Positions 53,001 to 63,436 of a DNA stretch of 64,000 bases are shown here, in pieces. How positions within the stretch are numbered: position 1 is the stretch's first letter; each line of letters begins with the position of its first letter. This DNA comes from Flavobacterium oreochromis. GTDB lineage: Bacteria > Bacteroidota > Bacteroidia > Flavobacteriales > Flavobacteriaceae. Below the pieces are notes generated by a model. That model saw nothing but the letters and a program-made list of their open reading frames with translations, was not told where the DNA came from and made no database searches. The translations under genes were made by a program, and so were the position numbers. The stretch spans positions 992,001 to 1,056,000 of the forward strand of contig NZ_CP067377.1 in the NCBI RefSeq assembly GCF_019565455.1, given 5' to 3'.

Positions 53001-55284
53001 TACCAATTGAAATTGAAATCTTCCTGTACTATTAACCGGTTTTGTGACTGTTATAGAACCAGGAGCACCACATACAATAGGTAGTACTGAAACTTCTGTT
53101 TCTGTTAAATTTTTATAGACATTAAAATAAAAAGTTTTTGTACATCCCCCAACAAAAGTAAAAATCAGTCTATATTTTCCTTCATTAGAAACGGTATATT
53201 CATTTGCTTCTACTATTTTAGTCCAACACAAATCATCTGTTACAGGACAATTTGTTACAGGATTATAAGGACCACAAGTTGCTTTTGTTTCATCATATAA
53301 TTGCCATTCTACTTTTATAGTACCTGTTATATTAGGTTGTAATAATTTACTATCATTCTTACCACATAAGTAAATAATAGGAATCCTTTCACCTGAATCT
53401 GAACATAGAACTGGATTTAAACTGTTATCATATTTAATCAAAGGATTTTGAAGATCTGATCCATAAAGTTTAACTTTAAATGTTTGAACAATTGTTCTAC
53501 AAAGAGGATCTGTTCCTGTTACAGTATAAGTACCTGGTAAATTTACTTCTACTTCTTGACTAGTGTTATTCGGAAGAAAAATTGCTCCTGCTGGACCTGT
53601 CCAAACATAATTTTTATAATTATTTCCAGCTTTTAATTTTGTTGTAGTACCGCAATAAAAAACTTCTTCTGTAAAATTACAACTTTTATCTAAGCCGACT
53701 ATAAAGTTTGTAGAATTTGTAGAACCTACTAAACAATTGGGATCTATTTGTGAATAACTAGGATCGTTATGATTTTCTATATTATTAATAACACCACTGT
53801 ATTCAACAAAAGCTTGGTTTTTAATTTCATTTGAACATGCTGCAGTAAATTCAGGACAAGAACAAGCCACTTTTACTTTAATCTTTATAGAATACTCTGG
53901 AGCATCTTTTATTAAATATTTTTTAGGAATGTAAATAAATAACTCCCTAGGATTAGCTGGATTTACCTCTCTTTTAATTTCAGCATTTAATCTTACATCA
54001 TCAGATGTAATATCCTGTAAATTGACATTTTGAGGAAGAATATCTTTTAATAATACATAATTAGTACCATACTTATGGGAGGCTAAACCTTGTGCATCAT
54101 CATTACCTATGTTATCAAAATATATATTATAATTAATTTCATCACATATATTAACACTTTGATTGGAAATATCTTGATCAGCATTATTCGTTACATTTTT
54201 TCTTAGTACAATTTTAGGACCTATAACATCAACTGCAAAAGCTGTAAAAAAAACATAGTATCGATCACTATTCGTACCCAAACTAATTGAAGCACTTATA
54301 TCATTATTTTTTATTACGGAGTTACTAGGATTAGCCACTTTAAAAATCCCCGCATCATAACCTAATGTATTACTGCTACTAGGATTTCTACCTGGTAAAG
54401 AACCTAAAGGATCCGTTAAAGTACTATTAAAGAAATTTTGTCTATTATCACCAACAAATTGATTAATTTTCCTTAAAGGAGGTTCCATAAGTACATTATT
54501 AATTTTAAAGAAATCACCTGATAATTGTTGATCTCCTTCTAATGCTCCAAATGCAACCCAAGCATTTACATTTCCATTAGGTATAGTTTTAAATCCATTA
54601 ACATTAACAGTTATTTGATTATCTTTACTTATACCATTATATAATTGGATGAATCCATTGAAAGAAGTAATATTTTTAGCTGGTAAATTAGGGTTTTCAT
54701 ATATAATATACAAATGCCACCCTGCTGAGTAACCCCCCTACAACCTTACCTGTTGAACAAGGAATATTGGCCACAGTATAATCACCTTGAACATCTCCTC
54801 CTCCATTCAATAAATTAGTAATATCTGCATAAGCTGCATATGGTTTATTAACAATACTAGCTCCATCATGAATAAGATTACCTACTATATCTTGATAATT
54901 AGTAGCTCCTGGAAGCTTTAACTTTACTTTAGTTATATCTAAAGCCCTACTTTCATAAATTCCCGCCCAATATAATGCGGCATATTTAACTTTATAACAC
55001 GCTTGATAAGCTACAGGTATTGTTAGCTTAGCAGTACTAGAGTTATAAGTATTTCTATCTGTATCAATATCTACATATTGCATACTTACATCATCATTAT
55101 AAGCACTGCCATTATATGGTAAAGTTTTATCTACCGATAAATTATTATTTCCTATTAATAATATATCCGCATTAAAACCATTTGTTTGATTGATTGCAGA
55201 AAAATCCTTAAAATTTTGCGCAAAGGACTGATGAAATCCTAAACTCCAAAATAATAAAATACATAAGTAATAAGTCGATCTCAT
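41001..55284 (-). CDS. sprB: SprB, giant gliding-motility adhesin, one-base frameshift near the 5' end
   Basis: Surface adhesin moved along the cell by the gliding motor. The N-terminal part (55284-54697) has signal peptide MRSTYYLCILLFWSLGFHQS and an adhesin head domain. The frame breaks at a C6 run (54733-54738, G6 on the coding strand). With five G it reads VGGYSAGWHLYIIYENPN, typical of this domain, and runs on to 41001, giving about 4760 aa. Most of it is an array of roughly 80-100-residue Ig-like SprB repeats, each with a cysteine near its start (CxGxxxG), then GGxxPYxY, LxxGxYxVxVxD and a final GC. An insert near 51640-51010 looks like a jelly-roll domain. The last 90 residues (CIPDVMTPDGNGENDDWGPG to the final LYR) are a CHU_C/type B sorting domain for type IX secretion. 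F. johnsoniae SprB is larger (about 6500 aa). Confidence 0.9.
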
Positions 55285-55379
55285 AGGGCGTTCGTTTATT
55301 ATTTAAAACTTATAAAGTTATATAATTTTTATGTTTTATCAATTGTTTAATTAACAAATAGTATAGAAATTTAAAAAAT

Positions 55380-58300
55380 TTATTTTTCTATCTTAATGAT
55401 CACCATTTTATCATTATAAGGTTTATCTCCTTTATTTTTCATAGCATCATCCGCTTCATTTATTTCATCATAGTGTTTAGTATAGATGAAATAAGTACCT
55501 GTACTTACATCATAGAAGAAATCAATATTAGTTTCTCCTGCTTGAATCGCCTTTTTAATAAAAGCATCTCTTCTAGTCTCATCTTTGTGAGTAGCTAATA
55601 CCATATAAAAACCAGGTTTTTCATTAGCTACATTCTTAACAATTTGCATATTAATCTGATCGCTGTCTCCATAATCAAAATCACTCGATTTAAAAATTTG
55701 ACCTGTTGGTTTTATACTTGATTTAATTTGACTCAAAGTAGCACGGTCTTTTTGATATTTAGCGGAAGCATCCTCAAAATTTGCTCGCTTAATACGACGT
55801 CTTTTTTCAATTTCAGTTTGAGTTTTGATATCCTCTAATTTAATAATTAACTGTCGACTTTCTTCTTCTGATCTAGCTTTGTCTTGTTTTAATTTTTCTA
55901 TTGTTTTTAGATAAGACTGATTTATAGCATCGTTTTTATTGGGTATTTTTTTCAAACGCTCCGCAGCTAAAGTCTGATACTCTGTAATAAACTGATCTTG
56001 TTGTTTTATATTTAATGCTATTTCATTTTTTAATGATTCTATAGCTTTATTAGCTTGACTCATACTCTTGAATTCTACTTCTTGAACAGGAGCCACAATT
56101 CCTTTTTCAGAATCATCATTTGCTTTACGCATAGCTATTAATTCTTTTTCTTTTTCTACTACTATGCTTTGGAATTTTTTAATCGATTCTGTTTGTAACT
56201 TTTGAGAATCTTCTATAACGTTTGATAAATTATCTATTTCTTTATCCTCTGCTGTTTTAGAAGCCTCTCTACGAGCTTCTTCTTCTGCATCCGATTTTTC
56301 CTTAGCTAAACGTGCAGCTTCTGCTTTCTCTTTAGCTAATCGTTCTTGTTCTGATTTTTCACGTGCTAATGCTTCTGCTTTAGCTTTTGCTTCTGCATCC
56401 GATTTTTCCTTAGCTAAACGTGCAGCCTCCTCTTTCTCTTTAGCTAATCGTTCTTGTTCTGACTTTTCACGTGCTAATGCTTCTGCTTTAGCTTTTGCTT
56501 CTGCATCCGATTTTTCCTTAGCTAAACGTGCAGCCTCCTCTTTCTCTTTAGCTAATCGTTCTTGTTCTGACTTTTCACGTGCTAATGCTTCTGCTTTAGC
56601 TTTTGCTTCTGCATCCGATTTTTCCTTAGCTAAACGTGCAGCCTCCTCTTTCTCTTTAGCTAATCGTTCTTGTTCTGATTTTTCACGTGCTAATGCTTCT
56701 GCTTTAGCTTTTGCTTCTGCATCCGATTTTTCCTTAGCTAAACGTGCAGCCTCCTCTTTCTCTTTAGCTAATCGTTCTTGTTCTGACTTTTCACGTGCTA
56801 ATGCTTCTGCTTTAGCTTTTGCTTCTGCATCCGATTTTTCCTTAGCTAAACGTGCAGCCTCCTCTTTCTCTTTAGCTAATCGCTCTTGTTCTGATTTTTC
56901 ACGTGCTAATGCTTCTGCTTTAGCTTTTGCTTCTGCATCCGATTTTTCCTTAGCTAAACGTGCAGCCTCCTCTTTCTCTTTAGCTAATCGTTCTTGTTCT
57001 GACTTTTCACGTGCTAATGCTTCTGCTTTAGCTTTTGCTTCTGCATCCGATTTTTCCTTAGCTAAACGTGCAGCCTCCTCTTTCTCTTTAGCTAATCGCT
57101 CTTGTTCTGATTTTTCACGTGCTAATGCTTCTGCTTTAGCTTTTGCTTCTGCATCCGATTTTTCCTTAGCTAAACGCGCAGCCTCCTCTTTCTCTTTAGC
57201 TAATCGTTCTTGTTCTGATTTTTCACGTGCTAATGCTTCTGCTTTAGCTTTTGCTTCTGCATCCGATTTTTCCTTAGCTAAACGTGCAGCCTCCTCTTTC
57301 TCTTTAGCTAATCGCTCTTGTTCTGATTTTTCACGTGCTAATGCTTCTGCTTTAGCTTTTGCTTCTGCATCCGATTTTTCCTTAGCTAAACGTGCAGCCT
57401 CCTCTTTCTCTTTAGCTAATCGCTCTTGTTCTGATTTTTCACGTGCTAATGCTTCTGCTTTAGCTTTTGCTTCTGCATCCGATTTTTCCTTAGCTAAACG
57501 TGCAGCCTCCTCTTTCTCTTTAGCTAATCGCTCTTGTTCTGATTTTTCACGTGCTAATGCTTCTGCTTTAGCTTTTGCTTCTGCATCCGATTTTTCCTTA
57601 GCTAAACGTGCAGCTTCTGCTTTCTCTTTAGCTAATCGCTCTTGTTCTGATTTTTCACGTGCTAATGCTTCTGCTTTAGCTTTTGCTTCTGCATCCGATT
57701 TTTCCTTAGCTAAACGTGCAGCTTCTGCTTTCTCTTTAACTAATCGCTCTTGTTCTGATTTTTCACGTGCTAATGCTTCTGCTTTAGCTTTTGCTTCTGC
57801 ATCCGATTTTTCCTTAGCTAAACGTGCAGCTTCTGCTTTCTCTTTAGCTAATCGCTCTTGTTCTGATTTTTCACGTGCTAATGCTTCTGCTTTAGCTTTT
57901 GCTTCTGCATCCGATTTTTCCTTAGCTAAACGTGCAGCTTCTGCTTTCTCTTTAGCTAATCGTTCTTGTTCTGATTTTTCACGTGTTGATACTTCTGCTT
58001 TTTCCTTAGCTAAACGTGCGGCTTCTGCTCTTTCTTTAGCCAGACGTTCTTGTTCTGATTTTTCACGTGCTAATGCCTCTGCTTTTTCTTTTGCTAAACG
58101 TTCTTGTTCCGCTTTTAGCTTAGCTGCAGCTTCTGCTTTTAATCTTGCTTCATTAGCCAAACGTTCTTGACGTTGACGCTCAGCTTCTGATAATGCTTTA
58201 TTTTTATCTTGTTCTGCTCTTAATCGAGCTTCCATCTCTGCTTTTGCTCTAGCTTCTGCTTCTTCTTTTGCTTTTAAAGCAGCTAAACGATCCTGTTCTG

Positions 58301-59450
58301 CTTTTAATCGAGCTGCTTCTTCTGCCTTAGCCTTAGCTTCTGCAAGTTCTTTTTCTTTTCTTAAACGTTCTGCTTCTAAGCGTAATTTTTCTTGTTGTTG
58401 CTTTAATGCTAATTCTGCAGCTCTTTCTTTAGCTAATTCTTGTGGATTTTTCTTTTTAATAGCAACTGCTTTATCATTAGACTTAGGATTAGTTTTATTA
58501 CTGGCTTTTACAATAGGTTGCTCATCTTCATAATCACCATAACCTCTTAGTTTATAAGCTAAGGTAAATTCATGAGATAAACCAAAATTAGAAAAATTAG
58601 CTAAAGGTTTTTCTATTCCATATCCAATTGAAAATCTTTTAGCTAATATAAAGCCAATACCAGCATTAATACCGTTTAAACTATCATAACCTGCTTGAAT
58701 CCAACCTGCTTTTGGAGCATTTAAAAGTAATGATGCTCCAAATCCTGTATATCCTGTACCTATTTCAGCACGACCTAAAGCTGAAAATTTAGCTTTTTCA
58801 AAAATACCATCACGATCTATATAGCCTGTATACATAGCGTGTAATCCAAAATTTTTAGCTGGATTACCTTGTATTACACCAGATGGGTTAAAATTGTAAT
58901 AAAACAAGTTATTTGCTACTATACCAATATCAAAAAAACCTGTTCCAAAATTAACTCCTGGATTAATAGAAATTAAAGAGTACTTAGCTAAAGAATTTAG
59001 AACAGATTCAGGAATATTAGTTATAATTTTACTTGAATTAATACCACTATTCACATAGGCTAAATTTAAACCAAAAGTAAAATTTGAATCTTGTAGAATT
59101 TCTACATTTCTCGCAAAATTTCCTACTACTCCAAATGTAGAATAAATACTTTCAGTGTTTTGAAATACTCCAATTCCGTAAGCGTTTGAATCTTGGAATT
59201 TACTAGATAAACTAAAGAAGTAGTCTGTTCTTGAATTTTCAAAACCAATCCATTTTCTTTTATTATAAAAACTAATAAATGATTCGTCTTCACGAACGTG
59301 ACTAAATGAAGGGTTAATAATGTATTTATTAAATTTTAAAGAATTTTTAGCTAAAACATCAAATGGTCTAACTCCATTTAAAGGTGTTTGACCAGTTAGT
59401 TTTACTGTAACTAAACTAATTATGAAAATGCTAAAATTCTTTAATTTCAT
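55380..59450 (-). CDS. sprD: SprD, PorP/SprF-like barrel with a long charged helical repeat region
   Basis: A 1356-aa protein. Signal peptide about residues 1-19. Residues about 20-310 resemble the PorP/SprF barrel (NKYIINPSFSHVREDESFIS, then repeated amphipathic strands). From about 340 to 1080 it is almost entirely Lys/Glu/Ala/Arg-rich helix, including sixteen 36-residue repeats (about 489-1057). A further coiled coil follows to about 1240. The last 90 residues (PGFYMVLATHKDETRRDAFI, DFFYDVSTGTYFIYTKHYDE) look like a SPOR-type domain that may bind peptidoglycan. SprD is required for normal SprB function in F. johnsoniae. It lies between sprC and sprB, as in the known operon. Confidence 0.85.
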   Translation of the reverse strand: MKLKNFSIFIISLVTVKLTGQTPLNGVRPFDVLAKNSLKFNKYIINPSFSHVREDESFISFYNKRKWIGFENSRTDYFFSLSSKFQDSNAYGIGVFQNTESIYSTFGVVGNFARNVEILQDSNFTFGLNLAYVNSGINSSKIITNIPESVLNSLAKYSLISINPGVNFGTGFFDIGIVANNLFYYNFNPSGVIQGNPAKNFGLHAMYTGYIDRDGIFEKAKFSALGRAEIGTGYTGFGASLLLNAPKAGWIQAGYDSLNGINAGIGFILAKRFSIGYGIEKPLANFSNFGLSHEFTLAYKLRGYGDYEDEQPIVKASNKTNPKSNDKAVAIKKKNPQELAKERAAELALKQQQEKLRLEAERLRKEKELAEAKAKAEEAARLKAEQDRLAALKAKEEAEARAKAEMEARLRAEQDKNKALSEAERQRQERLANEARLKAEAAAKLKAEQERLAKEKAEALAREKSEQERLAKERAEAARLAKEKAEVSTREKSEQERLAKEKAEAARLAKEKSDAEAKAKAEALAREKSEQERLAKEKAEAARLAKEKSDAEAKAKAEALAREKSEQERLVKEKAEAARLAKEKSDAEAKAKAEALAREKSEQERLAKEKAEAARLAKEKSDAEAKAKAEALAREKSEQERLAKEKEEAARLAKEKSDAEAKAKAEALAREKSEQERLAKEKEEAARLAKEKSDAEAKAKAEALAREKSEQERLAKEKEEAARLAKEKSDAEAKAKAEALAREKSEQERLAKEKEEAARLAKEKSDAEAKAKAEALAREKSEQERLAKEKEEAARLAKEKSDAEAKAKAEALAREKSEQERLAKEKEEAARLAKEKSDAEAKAKAEALAREKSEQERLAKEKEEAARLAKEKSDAEAKAKAEALAREKSEQERLAKEKEEAARLAKEKSDAEAKAKAEALAREKSEQERLAKEKEEAARLAKEKSDAEAKAKAEALAREKSEQERLAKEKEEAARLAKEKSDAEAKAKAEALAREKSEQERLAKEKEEAARLAKEKSDAEAKAKAEALAREKSEQERLAKEKAEAARLAKEKSDAEEEARREASKTAEDKEIDNLSNVIEDSQKLQTESIKKFQSIVVEKEKELIAMRKANDDSEKGIVAPVQEVEFKSMSQANKAIESLKNEIALNIKQQDQFITEYQTLAAERLKKIPNKNDAINQSYLKTIEKLKQDKARSEEESRQLIIKLEDIKTQTEIEKRRRIKRANFEDASAKYQKDRATLSQIKSSIKPTGQIFKSSDFDYGDSDQINMQIVKNVANEKPGFYMVLATHKDETRRDAFIKKAIQAGETNIDFFYDVSTGTYFIYTKHYDEINEADDAMKNKGDKPYNDKMVIIKIEK
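56281..57986. repeat. Sixteen-copy 108-bp tandem repeat inside sprD
   Basis: The anchor GCATCCGATTTTTCC recurs exactly every 108 bp at 56287, 56395, and so on up to 57907, giving sixteen copies. Copies are nearly identical. Two sub-types differ at one site: AGCCTCCTC (KEEAARLA) in the eleven copies at 56395-57475, and AGCTTCTGC (KAEAARLA) in the copies at 56287 and 57583-57907. Single-base variants (CGTTCTT/CGCTCTT, GACTTT/GATTTT) are mixed among copies. The encoded unit is 36 residues (KAKAEALAREKSEQERLAKE and then KEEAARLAKEKSDAEA). Confidence 0.97.
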
Positions 59451-59467
59451 AGTTTTTTATATATAAT

Positions 59468-60947
59468 TTATTTTAAGACGGTTAGAGAACCTTTTTTTAA
59501 AGGGTTTCCATCTTTTGATATAATATAATAATAAATTGGATTTACATCTTTGAATTCTATGGTAGTACTAGGCCAAGAATCATCATAATTTTTCATTCTA
59601 AAAACTTCTTTTCCATAGCTATCTAAAATTAGTATTTCAATCAAATCACTTTTATATTCTGTTGGTAAAATCCATGTATCATTTACATTATTACCGTCAT
59701 TAGGACTTATTACATTTGGGATATTAAATGATTCTACTCCTTCTATTATTTTAAATTGTATTGTTTTTGTGTAAGTACAACTTGGATCATTTTGCTTCAC
59801 AACCAATTTATATATGCCTTCTTTGAAATTTGCATCATTGGTAACTGAAAAATTAATACCAGTACTAATAGGTGCAGTCCCTCCTGGTACAAACCATTCG
59901 TAAGTTGGGGCTATAGCAGTAGTATTGGTATTGATATTAATTGTTTCCCCCTTTTTTTAAATAGTTTACTGATTTAGCATCTATTGCTAAATTAAAGTTG
60001 GTAGATTGGAGAGTAATAGTATTTGTAGAAGTAGATTCACAAACTGAACCTGGACTAATTACCACTTTATAAACACCTGGTTCTGCTGTCTTTAATGTGT
60101 AGGAGGTAGCTCCATCAATTTTTGAAAAATTACCATTAGCTTCTGGATCACGGTACCATTGATAAGTTTGTCCTGGACTTGTACTTAAGGTAGTTGGATT
60201 ACTAGGACAAATAACGGTGCCTAGACTTGATGTTATTGAATAAGGAACTGAATTACTGGTAAAAGAAACATTTACTTCTTGTGAATATGCTACAAATCCA
60301 ACGGTACTATTACAACTTCCATAATCTATCTGTACGCTATATTTACCTGATTGATTTATAGTTAATTTAGATCCTGTTTCATTTGGTATTACAATACCGT
60401 CTTTTTTCCATATATATTGTAGTTGTTTATATTGTAAAGGGGAAGGGGCTTTTTCGCTTATAGCTAATACGCCATTTCCTCCACAAATACTTAAATTCCC
60501 TGTACCATCATCTGAAATTGTTATTTTATCGTTATAAATCCAAAAATAAGCATTAAAGGGTAGGGTAGCAGAGCTTATTAAAGCTGGAGAAGAGGTTTTT
60601 ATTCTTAACCTATAGAATTTTCCAGCTGTAGTGATATCTTCAGGTACTTTAAAACGAATTCTTCCAGGACTAGTAGCAACTTGAGAAGAAAGGATTGTAA
60701 TAGGGGTTAACTTATTAAAATCTCCTTCTGGATCAGACATTTCTAAGGTAAATGTGTTTTCTGGATTAAAACCATTAAAATCAAAATTAACTGAATAATC
60801 ATTAAATTTAGAAGAAGCACAAATATTTAGAAAATTTTTAGTAGGAGCATTTACAAAAGTCTGAGCATTATTTTCTAGGATAAAAGAAAATAAGAGAATT
60901 ATAAAAATATATTTATTAAAAAAATTACGAAATAATGTGTGATTCAT
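59468..60947 (-). CDS. sprC: SprC-like secreted protein with gliding-associated C-terminal domain, one-base frameshift
   Basis: Two fragments (60947-59937 and 59806-59468) join through an open stretch if the C run at 59947-59951 has four instead of five bases; the linker then reads YLKKGETININTNTTAIAPT and the product is 492 aa. It has a signal peptide (to NNAQ, about residue 29), Ig/PKD-like repeats in the middle (TYQWYRDPEANG, TYEWFVPGG), and a CHU_C-type end (FNIPNVISPNDGNNVNDTWI, then ILDSYGKEVFRM). That end targets it to type IX secretion. In F. johnsoniae sprC precedes sprD; role is in SprB function. Name is assigned from position and domain plan. Confidence 0.8.
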
Positions 60948-61044
60948 ACATTTCTAAATTAAATTGGTCCTTAAACTAAATAAATCCACTGGTAGATCTA
61001 CTGCCAATGGATTTAAAGTTATAATACTATAATCTAGAGATAAA

Positions 61045-62336
61045 TTATTTGCCAGCAGTAAATTTACCCACTTTTAATCTAAAATCTGGAGACTTAGACT
61101 CCACTGGATTAATAAATAACTCAGTATTAGGTGTCTTTTCGTATAGGTTTAAGAATTGAGGGTTTCCGTAAAAATCTTCTAAATCGTCATTATTAGAAGA
61201 ATTAGCTAAAAATATATTTCCTTTGCAATTATTAAAGAAAACCTCTGAAAAACCTATTTTTTTCAATCCTCCAGCTTCAGGATTTATTTCACTATCTAAA
61301 ATTGTTGCAGGAGCAAATCCTGAAATTAGACTTCTTTTTAAGCTTAAGGAAGTATTAGCGCCTACAAATACACCTTCTTTTACCAATCCACTAGCTAAAT
61401 CTAAATCAAAACTTTCTGAGTTATTAACTAAAGTACAGTTAGTAGCAACAACATTGGTTGAAGGTTTTGAAAAATCAGCTTCTTCTTTTTATCGTAGCTT
61501 ACAACATTAAAGCATCGTGTTCTAGAAGCACCTGAATATAAAGAATGTCTTATAACTAAAGAATTATCTAATTTAACTTGCGCACCTTGATTGAATTTAA
61601 AATCATCTCCAGAAACGCGTAAGGTAACCATGTTTCTAAGATTTGTATCACCTCCCAAAACTTCTATACCATTTCCTGCGGAAAAGCTGGTCATTACATG
61701 TTCAATTACTGTTTTATTACCAACCCCTGCTAAAGTTAAAGCATTGTAATTTTTAAATCCTTTTATTTTTTTACCTGCGAATTCAATTCTTAAGAATCTT
61801 AATACCCCTGAATTTGCCATTGGATTAGTTCCACCATATATTGTCTGAGCTGGATCTAAATCATAATTCATAGACGCAACACCTCCAAATTTATTAATTG
61901 GTGCATCGTTTAAGATTACTATACCTCCCCAATCACCTGGTTTTTTAACTGGTTTATTTGAGGTAAATACAATTGGATCTGTTTCAGTTCCATTTGCTTC
62001 CAATCTAGCACCTTTAGATATAATTAAAGATCCGCTAGTTTCAGAATCCCCTTTAATAATAGTTCCGGGTTCAATCGTAAGAGTTACTCCAGCTGTTACG
62101 TATACAGGTCCTTGTAATAGGTATGTATTTCTTTTCTGCAATGTTTTATTGGCTGTGATTTTTCCATATAGAATTTCAGTAGCCTCATTGTATTCCGTCT
62201 TTGAAGGTTTAAAATCTGTCCAGTTATTTAACCAGTTAGAAGATCCTATTATTCCCTTTTCTTGCTGTGCATTTGCAGTCATTATTGCAAATAAAGCGAT
62301 CCATTTTAAGTTAAGCAATTTCTTCATGGGGGTCAT
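61045..62336 (-). CDS. Secreted right-handed beta-helix protein, one-base frameshift
   Basis: The start may be 62336 or 62327 (MKKLLNLKWIALFAIMTANA, a signal peptide). Two fragments join if the T run 61486-61490 has six T: the join reads YDKKEEADFSKPSTNVVATN and gives about 430 aa. The first half has LLQGPVYVTAGVTLTIEPGT and KGARLEANGTETDPIVFTS, the parallel beta-helix entry seen in many Bacteroidetes exported proteins that databases often mislabel as multidrug transporters. No sorting domain is evident at the C-terminus. It lies upstream of sprC in the same direction, so it is probably part of the gliding operon. Function unknown. Confidence 0.78.
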
Positions 62337-62399
62337 TTTTTTAGAAATTTATGCTAATATACTATTTTTTTGTTATTAATCATAATTTTATTATTATTA

Positions 62400-62837
62400 T
62401 TATTCGTACAACTGATTTAATTCGCGTAACATATTTTCATAATAGAGAATAGAGGCTACTAAATTCCCTTTATCTGCATAAGGGACCATTGTTGATTGGA
62501 AAGCAATTGTTGAATTAACAAAGGCTACAATGTTTTCTTGTTGTTTATCCAATGCACTATTATTATCAGAGGTATCTGGAATACCAACATCTTGCATTGT
62601 CATACCTGGTTTATTAGTTAAAGCAAGGTAAGGTAATATATTAACAAGAACTCTGATTCGCTCTTTGTATAATTCCAAAAGTTGTCCTTTGGGCATACCA
62701 TCTAATTCACTTTTCTCATGGAACTTTTTAATTGCCGCACCACTCGTACTGATGATACTTTTTGGCTTTTTTGCTTGAGCGTTTATATTTCCTACTGCAA
62801 AAAGCATTAATAAGCTTAAAAAGATAATTTTCTTCAT
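62400..62837 (-). CDS. Small secreted hypothetical protein, first gene of the sprB operon
   Basis: A 145-aa protein with a clear signal peptide (MKKIIFLSLLMLFAVGNINAQ). The mature part is mostly helical: KSELDGMPKGQLLELYKERI and ILYYENMLRELNQLYE. No domain recognised. It directly follows the best promoter in the window and is 63 bp upstream of the beta-helix gene, so it probably belongs to the adhesin transcription unit. Confidence 0.75.
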   Translation of the reverse strand: MKKIIFLSLLMLFAVGNINAQAKKPKSIISTSGAAIKKFHEKSELDGMPKGQLLELYKERIRVLVNILPYLALTNKPGMTMQDVGIPDTSDNNSALDKQQENIVAFVNSTIAFQSTMVPYADKGNLVASILYYENMLRELNQLYE

Positions 62838-62877
62838 GGTTATTCTTCTAATTTCAGTTATTAAAGTTCTAATTGTT

Positions 62878-62907
62878 CAAAAATATACTTTTAAATTGAA
62901 TTAACAA
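62878..62907 (-). promoter_or_regulatory. Promoter of the sprB operon
   Basis: On the minus strand TTG (62907-62905), a 19-bp spacer and TATTTTTG (62885-62878) match the Bacteroidetes consensus TTG-N17-23-TAnnTTTG. The -7 box ends 40 nt before the ATG at 62837. This is the only complete two-part match I found in the window. Confidence 0.65.
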
Positions 62908-63436
62908 TTCTTTATTTGAATTTGTTAATAAATTAAAAAAGTAAATTAAAAATAAATGCATTGATTTTTAAACTATAATACTAAAAGCGTGCCAAAATTC
63001 ATTTAAACATAAAAAATATATTTTTAACTTATGTAAATATTGTGAATAGAAATACAAATTATATCAGTACAAATGTAGTATTTTTTTTATTGGGTTTCAC
63101 ATTTTTTTTTAATTATAACTGAAAAATAACATTTTGTAAATAATATTTTAGATTGAATATACTTATAACGATAATCTATGTTAAAAAAATTAGATTTAAT
63201 TGGTTTTAATCTTTTATTTTTATGATTCTGTAACTTTAAAAATTAGACATTTTAGAGTTTTTTGAACTTAATTGATTAGTTTTTATAAAAAGAGATCTAT
63301 TTTATTTAATAATGTCTGTTAAATCTATTTAAATCAAATGTATTGGAGTAATTTTAGTACTAAGAGATGGAAAATATGGAGTATAAAATTTGTTGAATGT
63401 GTGAAATTTTAGGGATAAGTAATTATTTTTGCTTTT
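62908..63436. other. AT-rich intergenic region with no recognised gene
   Basis: About 530 bp between the divergent sprB operon promoter and holB. It is very AT-rich with several A and T runs. No reading frame with family resemblance, no tRNA-like fold and no strong inverted repeat was found. It may hold upstream regulatory sites for the adhesin operon and the holB promoter, which I could not place. Confidence 0.4.

Noticed and set aside
56281..57986. Regular 108-bp repeats resembling a CRISPR array at first glance
   Set aside because: There are no unique spacers. The whole period is conserved, and the repeats are an in-frame part of sprD.
63424..63431. TATTTTTG as a holB promoter
   Set aside because: The box ends only 5 nt before ATG 63437, too close unless the mRNA is leaderless or starts further down.
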